A stretch of DNA of 64,000 bases. Source: Sipunculus nudus (Eukaryota > Annelida > Sipuncula > Golfingiida > Sipunculidae). Under the pieces are notes generated by a model that searched no databases, was not told the origin of the DNA, and saw nothing but the letters and a program-made list of their open reading frames with translations. Where the stretch lies: NCBI GenBank assembly GCA_026874595.1, contig CM049309.1, forward strand, positions 67,252,926 through 67,316,925. Reading direction: 5' to 3'. Below are positions 1-10,925 of this stretch, one piece after another (position 1 is the first letter of the stretch; each line of letters begins with the position of its first letter). The position numbers were made by a program, and so were the translations under genes.

Positions 1-604
1 CAGTGTTTGGGCTCTCCTGCAGATTGAGTAAAACAAGACAGATTCAGTTTAAAATCACCAAAATGACTGAAAGATCTGTCCAGATGTGATATAAATGTTA
101 TTATTAAGCTAAAACATGCTATACTGCCAGTCCTTGAGATAAAGCTTATAATCAGCCGAGCTAACTAAATGAATAGCCCTAACACCATAAGATGCAAGCT
201 TATTTCCTTTAGTGAATCAATCACCTGAGACTGGTCAGCAACTAATTCATCTAAAGCATACAAGGGGGCAAAGTAACTAACTGACTACTTACTCTAGGCC
301 AACTGGTGGTCCTTATACTGTGGTTGCCTTTTTTTTTTTCGCGAGGGTTTTGATTAAATAAGTTACCACTGCTGGAGGTAAGTATAGCAGAAAAAGTTAT
401 CATTTGTTGATCTCTACAGCAGCCTATTGTGTGATTGGGGGAGGGGGGAAGAGAGGCAGTGGGATGGTCTACTATTGTGAGAGAGGGCTGGCTGGGTGTC
501 TTACATGATAATGTTGTAAAAGTTACATTGTTAATAGAGATGTGGCTGGCTGTGTTATATGATAACTTAGTTAAAGTTGGTGTTATTAGAGATCAGTCAT
601 TGGT
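1..604. other. non-coding, nothing recognised
   Basis: AT-rich sequence without a convincing exon, RNA gene or repeat. Short open frames here are no longer than expected by chance and show no recognisable domain. Confidence 0.5.
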
Positions 605-2345
605 TTTTAGCTCAGCTGACTTATTAAGTTATCTGAGCTTTAGTCGTGGTCCATTGTCCATCCGTCTGTCTGTCTGTCCGTAGATATGGCACGTTTTGAA
701 ACTGTAAGACCTAGGAATTCAAAATTTGGTATAATGTTAGTTGTCCCCAACATCTCCTACCAAGCTGAAAACTGGATCCTTGCAACTTTGTTCCTTTGAG
801 AAATTAAGGAAAAACCTCAATTTTTTTATTAAAAACCTATTTTTACACTTCTGAACTGCCTAATATCAATACCACTCATCTATTTTTCCTCATATTTACC
901 ACAAATATTCCTCTATATAGTTCCTTAGTTCATGCCAGAAATTAAGTCTGTTAAGAATAATTACTGTAAGTTATAGGACTGAACATAATGGACATTGTAA
1001 AAAATCAGGAAAAACATTACTCACTCAATATAAATTTTGAAACTAGAGTCTATTTTCCCAAGTATATAACTATGTTTAATTAAGATTCAGTTTTTTACCA
1101 AAAATTAGATCTGAATTTTGTACATTTTGTAAGTTATTAGCATAAAAATAAGATCAATACCTTAAATATTGCCCAACTTTGACCATGGCATGTTTGTTTT
1201 CCTGTAAGTACCATTGATTTAATTTTTCACAGCATGTAAACATAAGTATTTAATTTGTTTAAATCTGAAATTTGAAAATAAAAGCTTGAAAATTACGCTA
1301 GTTATTGATTTTTAGCAAACCTGTGAGCTTATGCAATGGTGTGGCATCGTCTTGCGCCCGTTGTCTGTACATTAACCCAAGAGAGTTGGCAAGAGTTAGC
1401 ATCATGAAATTTTATGCAAAAAATTAGTCATCTAAAAAACTCTATCGGATTTTGCTTATTTTTGGGCTCACTGCATTTTCTTAGATTTTATAGGGAAAAA
1501 GCTAAAAAAGCTTTAAAAATCTTCTTCTCTGAAATTGTTCAGCCAAATTGTCCAATGTTTCACAGAAATGATCCCTGGAACAATCTCTCTCAGGTTTGTT
1601 CGAATGGTTCAAGTTCGGAGATTTTTGGCGGAGGTTGAACTTAGTCATCTGTCCAAAAAAGCATACAAAAATTATAATCTTAGAAATGGCTGAAGCTATC
1701 ATCATCAAATTTATGCCAATGTTGGTCACATATGTCATATCTGAAATTGAGGTATTGGTGGCGCCACCTGCATCGGCCTTTTTTATAGGGGGGTCATCAG
1801 TGCCCGTATCATACTGACTGCTACAAAAAACTTCTTCTCTGAAACCATATGGCCAAATTGTTTAATATCGCACAGAAATGATCCTAGGGTAGTGCTTTCT
1901 GAAGTTCAAATGGTCTCAGTTCAGTGACTTTTGGCTGAGTTATGGGAAGCTGAATTTAGTCATATGCCATAACAGCCCATTTTAGCTCAGTGGCTACAAA
2001 GATCTTCTTCTCAAAAACCACCTGGCCAAATTCTTAAATCTCACACATTTATTATCCTTAGATGTTGATGATTCAAGTTTGTTCAAATGGTTTTGGTTCA
2101 ATGATGTTTGGCTGAATTACGGGAAGCTTAACTTAGCCATTTTGCTGTATTTTCCCATATGAGTTATAAACCTGCAAAACGTTTTTTGACTGACACCACT
2201 GAGGCCAATTTGTTTAATATTTTACAAGAATAATCCCTACAATAATTCTTATAATAATTGTCATGAATGGTTCCACATGAATGATTTTTGGCTGAATTAT
2301 GGAGATTGAATTGAGTCATTTTACCATATATGTTAGCTGTGTGAT
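605..2345 (+). repeat. degenerate tandem-repeat element (family C)
   Basis: The block opens with a small inverted repeat (AGCTCAG at 609-615, CTGAGCT at 633-639), followed by a short TCTG/TCCG run (664-680). This is similar in style to the left ends of the Helitron-like elements elsewhere in the window. From about 1515 four diverged copies of a unit of roughly 165-200 bp follow, starting near 1515, 1824, 1997 and 2174. Each has the same order of landmarks: CTTCTTCTC, then GGCCAAATTGT or similar, then a cacagaaatgat-like stretch, then a TTTTGGCTGAATTA-like stretch. One palindrome GGTGGCGCCACC, the hallmark of family A, lies near 1757. No clear 3' hairpin or CTAG end was found, so the right boundary is approximate. 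I infer an old non-autonomous transposon with an internal tandem array. Confidence 0.5.
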
Positions 2346-2879
2346 GCTGTTACATCTAGCCTGGCACCAGTTTCTCAGCATCTATTACATCATGCCACTA
2401 GACATTTAGATTTCAGGTTATCTTTGGTTAATATTGACAAGAAAGTTTTTTAAAAGCTTTTAAAAAAATTGAGATTTATGATTTTTAAATGATTTTTTAA
2501 GTTATTCATCATACCAGGCAATGGGATATTAATGGATATTCAGCTCTCTGTGGCTATATAAATACAACTGTACATGGATTATAAATTATTGGTATCCCTA
2601 CTTAATTCAAGAATTTGCCATCAATGAGATATATCTGTATATTAATTTTGCATTCAGTATGCATATGTAATAATTTTACATGTATTCCTGATTTCTTTTT
2701 TATAAAAAATCAGCTGTAAAGAATTTTGTATTGGGAAAATTAATTTCAAAGTTATTTCAAGTAGGGACCACTTTTGTGTACAGATGGCAGCACTTGGTTT
2801 ACATTGGCAGATAACCAGAGCCTTGATGTTGGCCATTAGCCAAGATGATGTCAGCTTTATAAATAGTTTTGGCACAGTG
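2346..2879. other. non-coding, AT-rich
   Basis: No exon-like frame or clear repeat; simple AT-rich spacer between the family C array and the tandem repeats that begin at about 2880. Confidence 0.45.
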
Positions 2880-3200
2880 CCTGGATTGGAAGAAGTGCAG
2901 CCAGGTATAGGTCAAGAGTTCACTCAGTGCAGTAGCTGCATTCTATTAACAGCTTTGGCAGACTGCTCACTGCATCAGATTTGGCACCAAAGTTCAGCCT
3001 GGATCTATTTATAGCTTTGTCAGACTGCCAACTGTGTCAGATTATGCAACAGGTTAAGAGTTTTCTCAGTGCAGCCAAGTACAGGTCAAAAGTTCACTTA
3101 GTCTTGCCAGGTGCAGGTCAAGAGTTCACTCAGTGCAGTAGCTTGAGGCTGCAATTTGTCACATTTCACTCGTAGGCAACTGCCTTACTCACCTAAGCCT
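2880..3200 (+). repeat. short tandem repeats, CAAGAGTTCACTCAGTGCAG type
   Basis: A phrase close to CAGGTCAAGAGTTCACTCAG recurs at about 2910, 3050, 3085 and 3117, partly at a spacing of roughly 33 bp. The same block recurs at 7550-7645, so it belongs to the larger duplicated segment described separately. Confidence 0.6.
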
Positions 3201-3412
3201 TGTCAGCCAAGTGCATCAAACTGGGAAGTTTGATGTATTGGCCTGATATTTTGACCTGTCTATGCGTCTTTGATGGTATTCTCATTTAAAAGACAGGTGG
3301 TACCACCTACATTGACTTTTGCAGTGTATGCGCCTGCTTATTTCTACAGAGGAATTTGGTACATCAGCGTAAAATTGGGCATGTTTATACATACATCTGG
3401 TAGCTTTATAGT
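2967..3412 (+). repeat. duplicated segment, copy 1 (partner 7469-7905)
   Basis: This stretch is repeated at 7469-7905 in the same orientation at high identity, judged by eye at around nine bases in ten. It includes the short tandem block and the first diverged palindromic unit (GGTGGTACCACC near 3298). After 3412 the two copies diverge: copy 2 jumps directly to sequence matching about 3720 onward, so about 307 bp present here (3413-3719) is missing there. Confidence 0.7.
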
Positions 3413-3563
3413 GTACAAGACTGGTGGCACAACCTACAGTAATTTTTGCACAGTGAATGGCCCTACTTATTTCACAGGAGAGGTTGAACATATCAGTCTG
3501 ACATTGGGCATATGTATATATCTCTTCATTTTATACAAGACTGGTGGTGCATGCTACAATCGT

Positions 3564-5582
3564 TGGATTCGCCAAGTTTTGTGGATACTATGTTTTCAGT
3601 CGAACGCCGCTGCCGCCGCGACCACCACTGCCGCATAGGTTTCCCGAGAACTCCTCCGTAACCATTGGGAAGAATTTTTTTAAATTCGGAATTATGATCG
3701 GGTCACATGTGAACTGCTGCGCCCTCGTTTTTGGTTGACCTCTGACCTTTCCTCTCTGCCCAGCATTCATTTGTGCATCTGTTTCCAAACATAAACCCAC
3801 ATATCTCGGGAACCGTTTGACCGATCAGGCTAAAAATTTTGTACAAATGTACCCCTTGGATAGCTTTGTAACATACACTAAAAATGGTGGCGCCACCTGC
3901 AACCATTTTGGCCCAGCGTCCATCTGTTCATCTGCCTTGGGATAAAATCACTCATATCTCTGCATTGATTGGACTTATCAACCTGAAATTTTGCATGTGT
4001 ATACATCCTGGACAGCTTTCTTGATTTTATGACAGGTGGCGCCTCCTACATTCACGTTTAAGCTGCAGACATCCAAGCTCATATCTCGGGAACCATTTGA
4101 CTGATTGAGCAAAAATTTTGCTTGTTTATAGATCTCACATAGCTTTTCATCATACGCAAAACTGGTGGTGCCACCTGCAACCATTTTTGCACAGTGTCCG
4201 TCTGTTTGTTTGCCGTGGGATAAAACCACATATCTTGGCAGTGGTTTGACATATCTGCCTAAAATTTTGCAGGTTTATACATCTTGGACAGCTTCCTGGA
4301 TTTTGTGGCAGGTGGCGCCACCTACATTAATGTATATGCTGCAGACATTCAGGCTTATATCTCAGGATTGGTTTAACATATCCCCCTGAAATTTTGCATG
4401 TGTATAGATCTCACATAGCATTTCATTATACGCAAAACTGGTGGCGCCACCTCCAACCATTTTTACACAGCGTTCATTTGTTCATCTGCCTTGAGATAAA
4501 ATTACTCATGTCTTGGCAGTGGTTTGACTTATCCACCTGAAATTTTGCAGGTTTTATACATCCTTGACAGCTTTCTTTATTTTATGACAGGTGGCGCCAC
4601 CTACATTCACATTTACGCTGCAGACATCCAAGCTCATATCTCGGGAACCCTTTGACCGTTTGGGCTAAAATTTTGCATGTTTATAGATCTCACATAGCCC
4701 TTTATCATACACAAACCTGGTAGCACCACCTTCAACCATTTTTGCACTGCATCCATTTGTTCATCTGCCTTGGGATAAAATTACTCATATCTCAGCAGTG
4801 GTTTGACTTACCCACCTGAAATTTTGCAGGTTTATACATCCTTGACAGCTTTCTTGATTTTATGACAGGTGGTGCCACCTATATTCACATTTATGCTGCA
4901 GACATCCAAGCTCATATCTCAGGAACCATTTGACCGATTGGGCAAAAATTTTGCATATTTATAGATCTCGCATAGCTCTTTATCATTCCCAAAACTGGTG
5001 GCGCCACCTGCAATCAATTTTACACAGCATCCGTCTGTTTGTTTGCCATGGGGTAAAATCACTTATATCTCTGCAGTGGTTTGGCATATCTGCCTTTTTG
5101 CCAATTTTGCAGGTTTATACATCTTGGATAGCTTTCTGGATTTTGTTCCAGGTGACGCCACCTACATTTATGTATACGCCGCAGACATTCAGGCTTATAT
5201 CTCAGGACTGGTTTGACATATCCCCCTGAAATTTTGCATGTGTATAGATCTCACATTGCTCTTAATAATACACAAAATTTGTGGCGCCACCTGCCACCAT
5301 TATAGCACAGCGTTCTTCTGTTTGTATGCTGTGGGATTAAATCACTCATATACAAGTAGTGGGTTGAATTATCTGCTTAAAATTTTGCATATGTATACAA
5401 CATGGACAGCTTTCTGGATTTTGTGGTATGTGGCGCAACCTACATACACATTTCAGCTGCAGACATCCAGGCTATTATGAAACACACCTCACTCTATTTC
5501 CCCTTGCCACTCAATCCATGCCTCACTTCATCCGTCCCACTCTGATTTTGGCGTAGTCGCTTGATGACTAATCATATTCTAG
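3564..5582 (+). mobile_element. Helitron-like non-autonomous element, family A copy 1
   Basis: The left end resembles the other family A copies: a GGATTCGCC / GTGGATAC inverted pair followed by TATGTTTTCAG and a GCCGCCGCG-rich stretch. The right end has a weakened hairpin (TAGTC at 5554-5558, GACTA at 5566-5570) followed by CATATTCTAG, with CTAG at 5579-5582. A Helitron 3' end typically shows a hairpin then CTRR. The interior is a tandem array in which the palindrome GGTGGCGCCACC or a near copy recurs (for example near 3887, 4036, 4164, 4310, 4440, 4590). No protein-coding capacity for Rep/helicase was seen, so the element would depend on an autonomous partner. The assignment to the Helentron/HINE type is inferred from structure alone. 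Confidence 0.7.
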
Positions 5583-5677
5583 TTTTTGTGTTGTGTGCAC
5601 CCATGCCAGAATTTCAGCATTGATGTTTGTTTAATTGTTTCTTGTTCTAAGTGTTTAGTACTTGCATTGTTCATATA

Positions 5678-6777
5678 CAGTCAAGCCCGCTTATTGTCAT
5701 ATCGATGGTGCATGCATAAATTATGATAATAACCGGGATGTGACATTATGTGGGCTTCAACATTGATGTTCTTTTGAGTCATAGAAGAAGCGTTTTGTCT
5801 TAAATAATGTAAAATAAAATCGTCAATTATAAGGAAACTGAAATGTTTATGAATATTTTTATTTCACAATGGCATATCAGATTATGTTTATGCGCACCTG
5901 ACAATTTATTTCCTGTAATATTTGTGCCGCATGCCACAATAATTGACAAAAATCTGACTTGCCAACATAAAGAGATGTAGTGTCTGGGTCATGAGGTCAA
6001 ATGTCTGGAAATATGCAGCACAGTTATAACGTTATGCGTAGGTAAACTATTTTACTAGATAATTATTTTCCCAACTATTGCACCTTATTTTCCATACATC
6101 TTATTAACGACGCAAACTTCCATTATCGTCTTTATGATAGGACTGTTAGGTGAGCGGGCATTGTCATGCCATTGTCATCTTTCTGAAGTTTCGCCGCGAT
6201 TAAGGTTTTGGACCGTGTATCTCCTCCAGTGCTCACAAAACCTCCAGGTAGAGCCTTGAAGGGGATTTCCAGTCGTTAGCAACGTTTAGAGCTCGTGCTT
6301 TGTATCATCTCGGCGAAACCTCACCCAGATGTACCAGGACCTAGCAAAGGCCAGAAGTTCATTATGTATGACATGTGATCGCAAACATCGCCCTTGTTAA
6401 CTTACAAAGACTATCTGGATCACCTTGGTATCTAAAGACGTTAATCAGCTTAGTGACGGGGAGCGACCTGCATGCATCACTGCACGTGCCTGCCACACAC
6501 AGGTGGGAGATGTGATCGTTAGATACGCCTGACCGATTACAGGCCCTTGGCCTTGTTGATCGTAGTGTCAGGGACTGATGTGATATTAATTGCAATCTGG
6601 TATCATTGCCAAGGGTTCCAAGCATGACAATAAACAGGATTATGACAATATTCCATGATATTAAAGGGTCAGATTTACCATTGTTTATATAGGATTTTCA
6701 TGGTTTGGGATTTCAGATTTATGTGACAATAAACAGGATTTTCTATTAACAGATATGACACAAAGTGGGCTCGACTG
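5678..6777. mobile_element. TIR element flanked by TA, ~1.1 kb, non-autonomous
   Basis: The ends are imperfect terminal inverted repeats. The left end begins CAGTCAAGCCCGCTTATTG; the right end read in reverse begins CAGTCGAGCCCACTTTGTG. Both are bounded by TA (5676-5677 and 6778-6779), the target duplication of Tc1/mariner/pogo elements. Inside are repeated phrases around ACAATAAACAGGATT (near 6628 and 6726), which extend the inverted similarity. The longest open frame inside is 87 codons with no transposase similarity that I can see, so the element is either a MITE-like derivative or a decayed one. Confidence 0.65.
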
Positions 6778-7468
6778 TACATGTTACACTTGTTCTTGAA
6801 AAGTAATGGTCCAGCATTGAAGCATTATGCCTGGTGTTATCTCTGTGCACAGGTTCGCATTAGGACTGTAGGCCTTGTTCAATGTAGCATTTTTAAAGAA
6901 ATCAATTTTTTTCAATGATTTTCTCAAAATATAATTAAACCCAACAGTATGCTTAAATTTATAAAATATGATGCACATTATGGATAAATAAAGAAATAAT
7001 TCAAATTGTGAAAATTGTGAAATCTAAATCAAGTATTATTTTTATAAATTTATTGTTTTGCAGATTTAAAAGATATATTTTTGTGGTAAAAAATAAATTA
7101 ACATTTGTATGCATGATGTGGTGTTATCTGACAAGACTGAGATTTATGATGATGCAATTGAGAATTATGAATCAACTTTTATATTCAAATATATATGTTA
7201 TATTGGAAATGTATAGAAATATAAACATTTAATTAAAAAATTGATGTGATTAAAAAAATGAGGATCAAATAAAAACATTTGTAAATTATTTTCCTGCATC
7301 AGCAGAATTGGGGATCAGGCTTTGTGTGCCCTGTATGTATGTCGTTAATCAGTTATATTACTGTATACATTTCATAAAATAAAAAAAAATACATATATAT
7401 TTTATAATATATATTATACAAAAAATAGATTCAATTAATTGAACAAATGTGAAAACTACTGAAATGTC
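6778..7468. other. non-coding AT-rich stretch
   Basis: Very AT-rich with TATA-type runs around 7380-7430. A 30-base segment at 6849-6878 (ACAGGTTCGCATTAGG... GGCCTTGT) recurs with one difference at 8589-8618, so it is part of a small dispersed repeat. Nothing coding is recognised. Confidence 0.45.
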
Positions 7469-9200
7469 ACTGCATCATATTTGGCACCAAAGTTCAGCCT
7501 GAATCTATTTATAGCTTTGGCAGAATGCCAGCTGTGTCAGATTACGCAACAGGTCAAGAGTTCACTCAGTGCAGCCAGGTACAGGTCAAAAGTTCACTCA
7601 GTTTAGCCAGGTGCAGGTCAAGAGTTCGCTCAGTGCAGTAGCTTAAGGCAGAAATTTGTCACAGGTCATTCGGGGGCAACTGCCTTACTCACCTGAGCCT
7701 TGTCAGCCCAGTGAATCAAACTCTGGGGAAGTTTGATGTATTGGACTGATATTTTGACCTGTCTATTTGTCTTTGATGATATTCTCATTTACAAGACAAG
7801 TGGTCCCACCTACATTGACTTTTGCATTGTGTGCGCCTGCTTATTTCTACAGAGGAATTTGATACATCAGCCTAAAATTGGGCATGTTTATACATATCGG
7901 GTAGCCCTCATTTTGGTTGACCTCTGACCTTTCTTCTCTGCCCAGCGTTCATTTATGCGTCTGTTTCCATGCATAAACCCACATATCTAGGAAACCGTTT
8001 GACCAATAAGGCTAAAGAAATGTAGCCCTTGGAAAGCTTTATAACATTCACAAAAAATGGTGGCGCCACCTGCAACCATGTTTGCGCAGCGTCCATCTGT
8101 TCATCTGCCTTGGGATAAAAAAACTCATATCTCTGCATTGGTTGGAATAATCCACCTGAAATCTTGAATGTGTATACATCCTGGACAACTTTCTTGATTT
8201 TATGACAGGTGGCGCCACCTACATTCACGTTTAAGCTGCAGACATCCAAGCTCATATCTCAGGAACCATTTGAGCAGTTGGGCCAAAATTTTGCATGTTC
8301 ATAGATCTCCCATAGCTCTTTATCATACGCAAAACTGGTGGCGCCACCTGCAACCACTTATGCACAGTGTCCATCTGTTCATCTGCCTTTGGATAAAATC
8401 ACTCATATCACAGAAGAGGTTTGACTTATCCACCTGAAATTCTAGTTTTAAAAAGTCCTAGTCTGAAACTTGCAGGTCTGAAACGTCCCTTTTGCTGAAA
8501 TCATAATGACTAAGGTAGATATGCAGGACTTAAGAGGATCAATATTAAATTTTAAAAATAAACCTCCATTCATACTCCCAAAGTTTGTACAGGTTCGCAT
8601 TAGGCCTGTAGGCCTTGTATAATTTCAAGGCAGGTGGTGCCACTTACATTCCATTCAGGATGCAGACATTGAGGCTTATATCTCAGGACTGGTTTGACAT
8701 ATCCTCCTGAAACTTTGCATGTGTATAGATCTCACATAGCTCTTTTATCATAGGCAAAACTGGTGGCGCCACTTGCAACCATTTTTGCACAGCATCCATC
8801 TGTTTGTCTGCCGTGGGATAAAATCACTCATATCTTGGCAGTAGTGTGACTCATCTGCCTAAATTTTGCATATATATACATCTTGGATAGAATTCTGGAT
8901 TTGTGGCAGGTGGCGCCATCCACATTTATGTTTAAGCTGCAGACATCCATGCTAATATCTCAAGACTGGTTTGACGTATCCCCCTGAAATTTTGTATGTG
9001 TATAGATCTCACATAGTTCTTTATCATTCACAAAATTGGTGGCGCCACCTGCAACCATTTTTGCTCAGCATCCTTCTGTTTGTCTGCTGTGGGATAAAAT
9101 CACTCATATACAAGAAGTGGTTTGACTTATCTGCCTACAATTTTGCATATGTATACAACTTGGATAGCTTTCTGGATTTTGTGGCATGTATGTGGTCTCT
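7469..9200 (+). repeat. duplicated segment, copy 2, with partial family A array
   Basis: 7469-7905 matches 2967-3412. From 7906 the sequence matches the interior of family A copy 1 from about 3720 onward, with palindromes GGTGGCGCCACC near 8060, 8208, 8338 and 9040. The array is interrupted at about 8442-8630 by unrelated sequence that includes the 30-base repeat shared with 6849-6878. It stops near 9200 without a hairpin/CTAG end. Neither family A terminus is present, so this is an immobile derivative created by duplication and deletion. Confidence 0.65.
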
Positions 9201-10735
9201 TACACTTCTGGATTTGGAAATGTAAGGGCAAGTCAAAGATGAAACTTCAGCTACTCACCTCAAAGACTGGCTGTTCTACCTGGCTTTTAAAATGTTTCCA
9301 TTCACATACAAAGAAACCTCAGTGATATTTAGAACTCTTAACAATTCTTCATCATCAATCAAATCTTGTTAACCTTGTTCTTTTTTTTTTAAGATTTTTT
9401 TAAGGAGTTTACCACCAGTATTTTTGTAATGCTGACTTAACTACTCTTAAAGTGTTTACATGCATCTGCAAAATTCTATTTTGTTTGGGAATTATGTGAC
9501 AAGTCAGGTGTCTATTGTACCTGCATGTCCTGGGTTGTAATATCAAGAACCCCCAAAATCAAAGTAACACTTGTTTGTAATTACAGGGCCATGGGGCATA
9601 GCCTTGCCATAAAGGCTGACCATTGAAATTTTACCATCCCTCTGCTTAGATATGAACATATGATCTTCTGAGTCTTAAAATGTGCTCTAAACTTGGACCT
9701 CAGAAGCTTGTTAACTTTTTTTCCTGTTCAGGAGACAGTATGCACCTAAAAGCCATGCAAGGCCTCAGTCCTGAATAAGAAAAATTGATTATAACCTGAC
9801 ATGTTTCCAGATCATTTACCAAATTAGTTTGAAGGCATTTAAGTGGCTTGATGGGGAAGTACTAGAACTTACCATAACTAGTATTTACACTTTACTTCAA
9901 GAGAGAGTAGGTAAAATCAACACTATGGGACAGCTGTGAAGAAGTTGCTGATAAAATAAAAATGCTGCACCAGGTTTCCATGGTAAACCGCAGCTTGAGT
10001 GGTATTTTTTTGTGTCTTGGAGAAAACTCATCAATATATCTCCGGGCGCACTCTGTCTGCCATCTCCATCCAGTACAGTCCATGTATTCCATTTCTCTCA
10101 GAAAATAGGACTTGTCTCATTCTGGCCATATATTCTTCAGGGGTGGTTTCAGAAATTCTGGGGGAAAAATGTACGCTAGTTGTCTCAGAAAAAAAAACTG
10201 TTTTTTAGCTGTCTTAGGTCAGGGGTCAGCTGTAAATTAGTCTAATCATAATAAAAACAAAATGATTTATTATTTGAATTATATAGTTGCTTTTATGTAT
10301 TGAGTAAGTGTGAACTGTATAATCTCGAAAGGAAGTTATTATTGGTGTGTGCGTTATGCAGTTGTGATGCTTTTTATCTCTACTGAAAGTTACCATTGAA
10401 ACAACTGTAATGATAGTTGATACTAGTACCAGTATATTTGTCAGAGATTTATATCTTCAGTACTTGTAGGCAAAACTTTGAAATATCTAATACTTTTTGT
10501 CATCTGTAACAAAAAAACATTTAGTGGAGTCAGTAGATTGTTCTAGTTTAACCAGTGTTTTGGTTTATTTCTTCACAGCTGAAATTATAATTTACTTTTG
10601 AATATGTTGCAGCTTGTCACAGATTACATTAGATTTTAGGTAGGAATGCTAGTGATGCACATGAAAAAGCTAGGTAAACTTTTATCACTCCAAAAAGTAT
10701 GGTAGAATTTTTTGCCCATGGCATGATTCAAATTG
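9201..10735. other. non-coding, nothing recognised
   Basis: No exon-like frame with plausible splice sites and no clear repeat was seen. Confidence 0.45.
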
Positions 10736-10925
10736 GGGCCTGGACAGTCAAGGGTTGAAATGCTCAGCTCTCTCCGCTTGTGATCAGGGTTCAATCCCTG
10801 ATGGGGCCATGAGAGTGGGTTGTAGTTTCCCATCCAAGATTTGTGTTTTCTCTGGGTTCTCTGGTTTCCTCCACCCCTACAGACTATTGAACACTATCAT
10901 CTGAGCCTTTGGAGAGTGCCATGAT
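10736..10925 (+). mobile_element. tRNA-derived SINE
   Basis: The left part resembles a decayed tRNA gene: a good B box, GGGTTCAATCC at 10787-10797, with an A-box-like stretch about 35-45 bp upstream. The body continues with CTGGGTTCTCTGGTTTCCTCC at about 10852-10872, a phrase typical of the conserved central domain of several marine-invertebrate SINEs. I cannot assign the exact SINE superfamily. The 3' tail boundary is approximate. Confidence 0.6.

Noticed and set aside
3270..3638. 122-codon frame
   Set aside because: Spans diverged tandem units and the left end of a Helitron-like element; no protein similarity.
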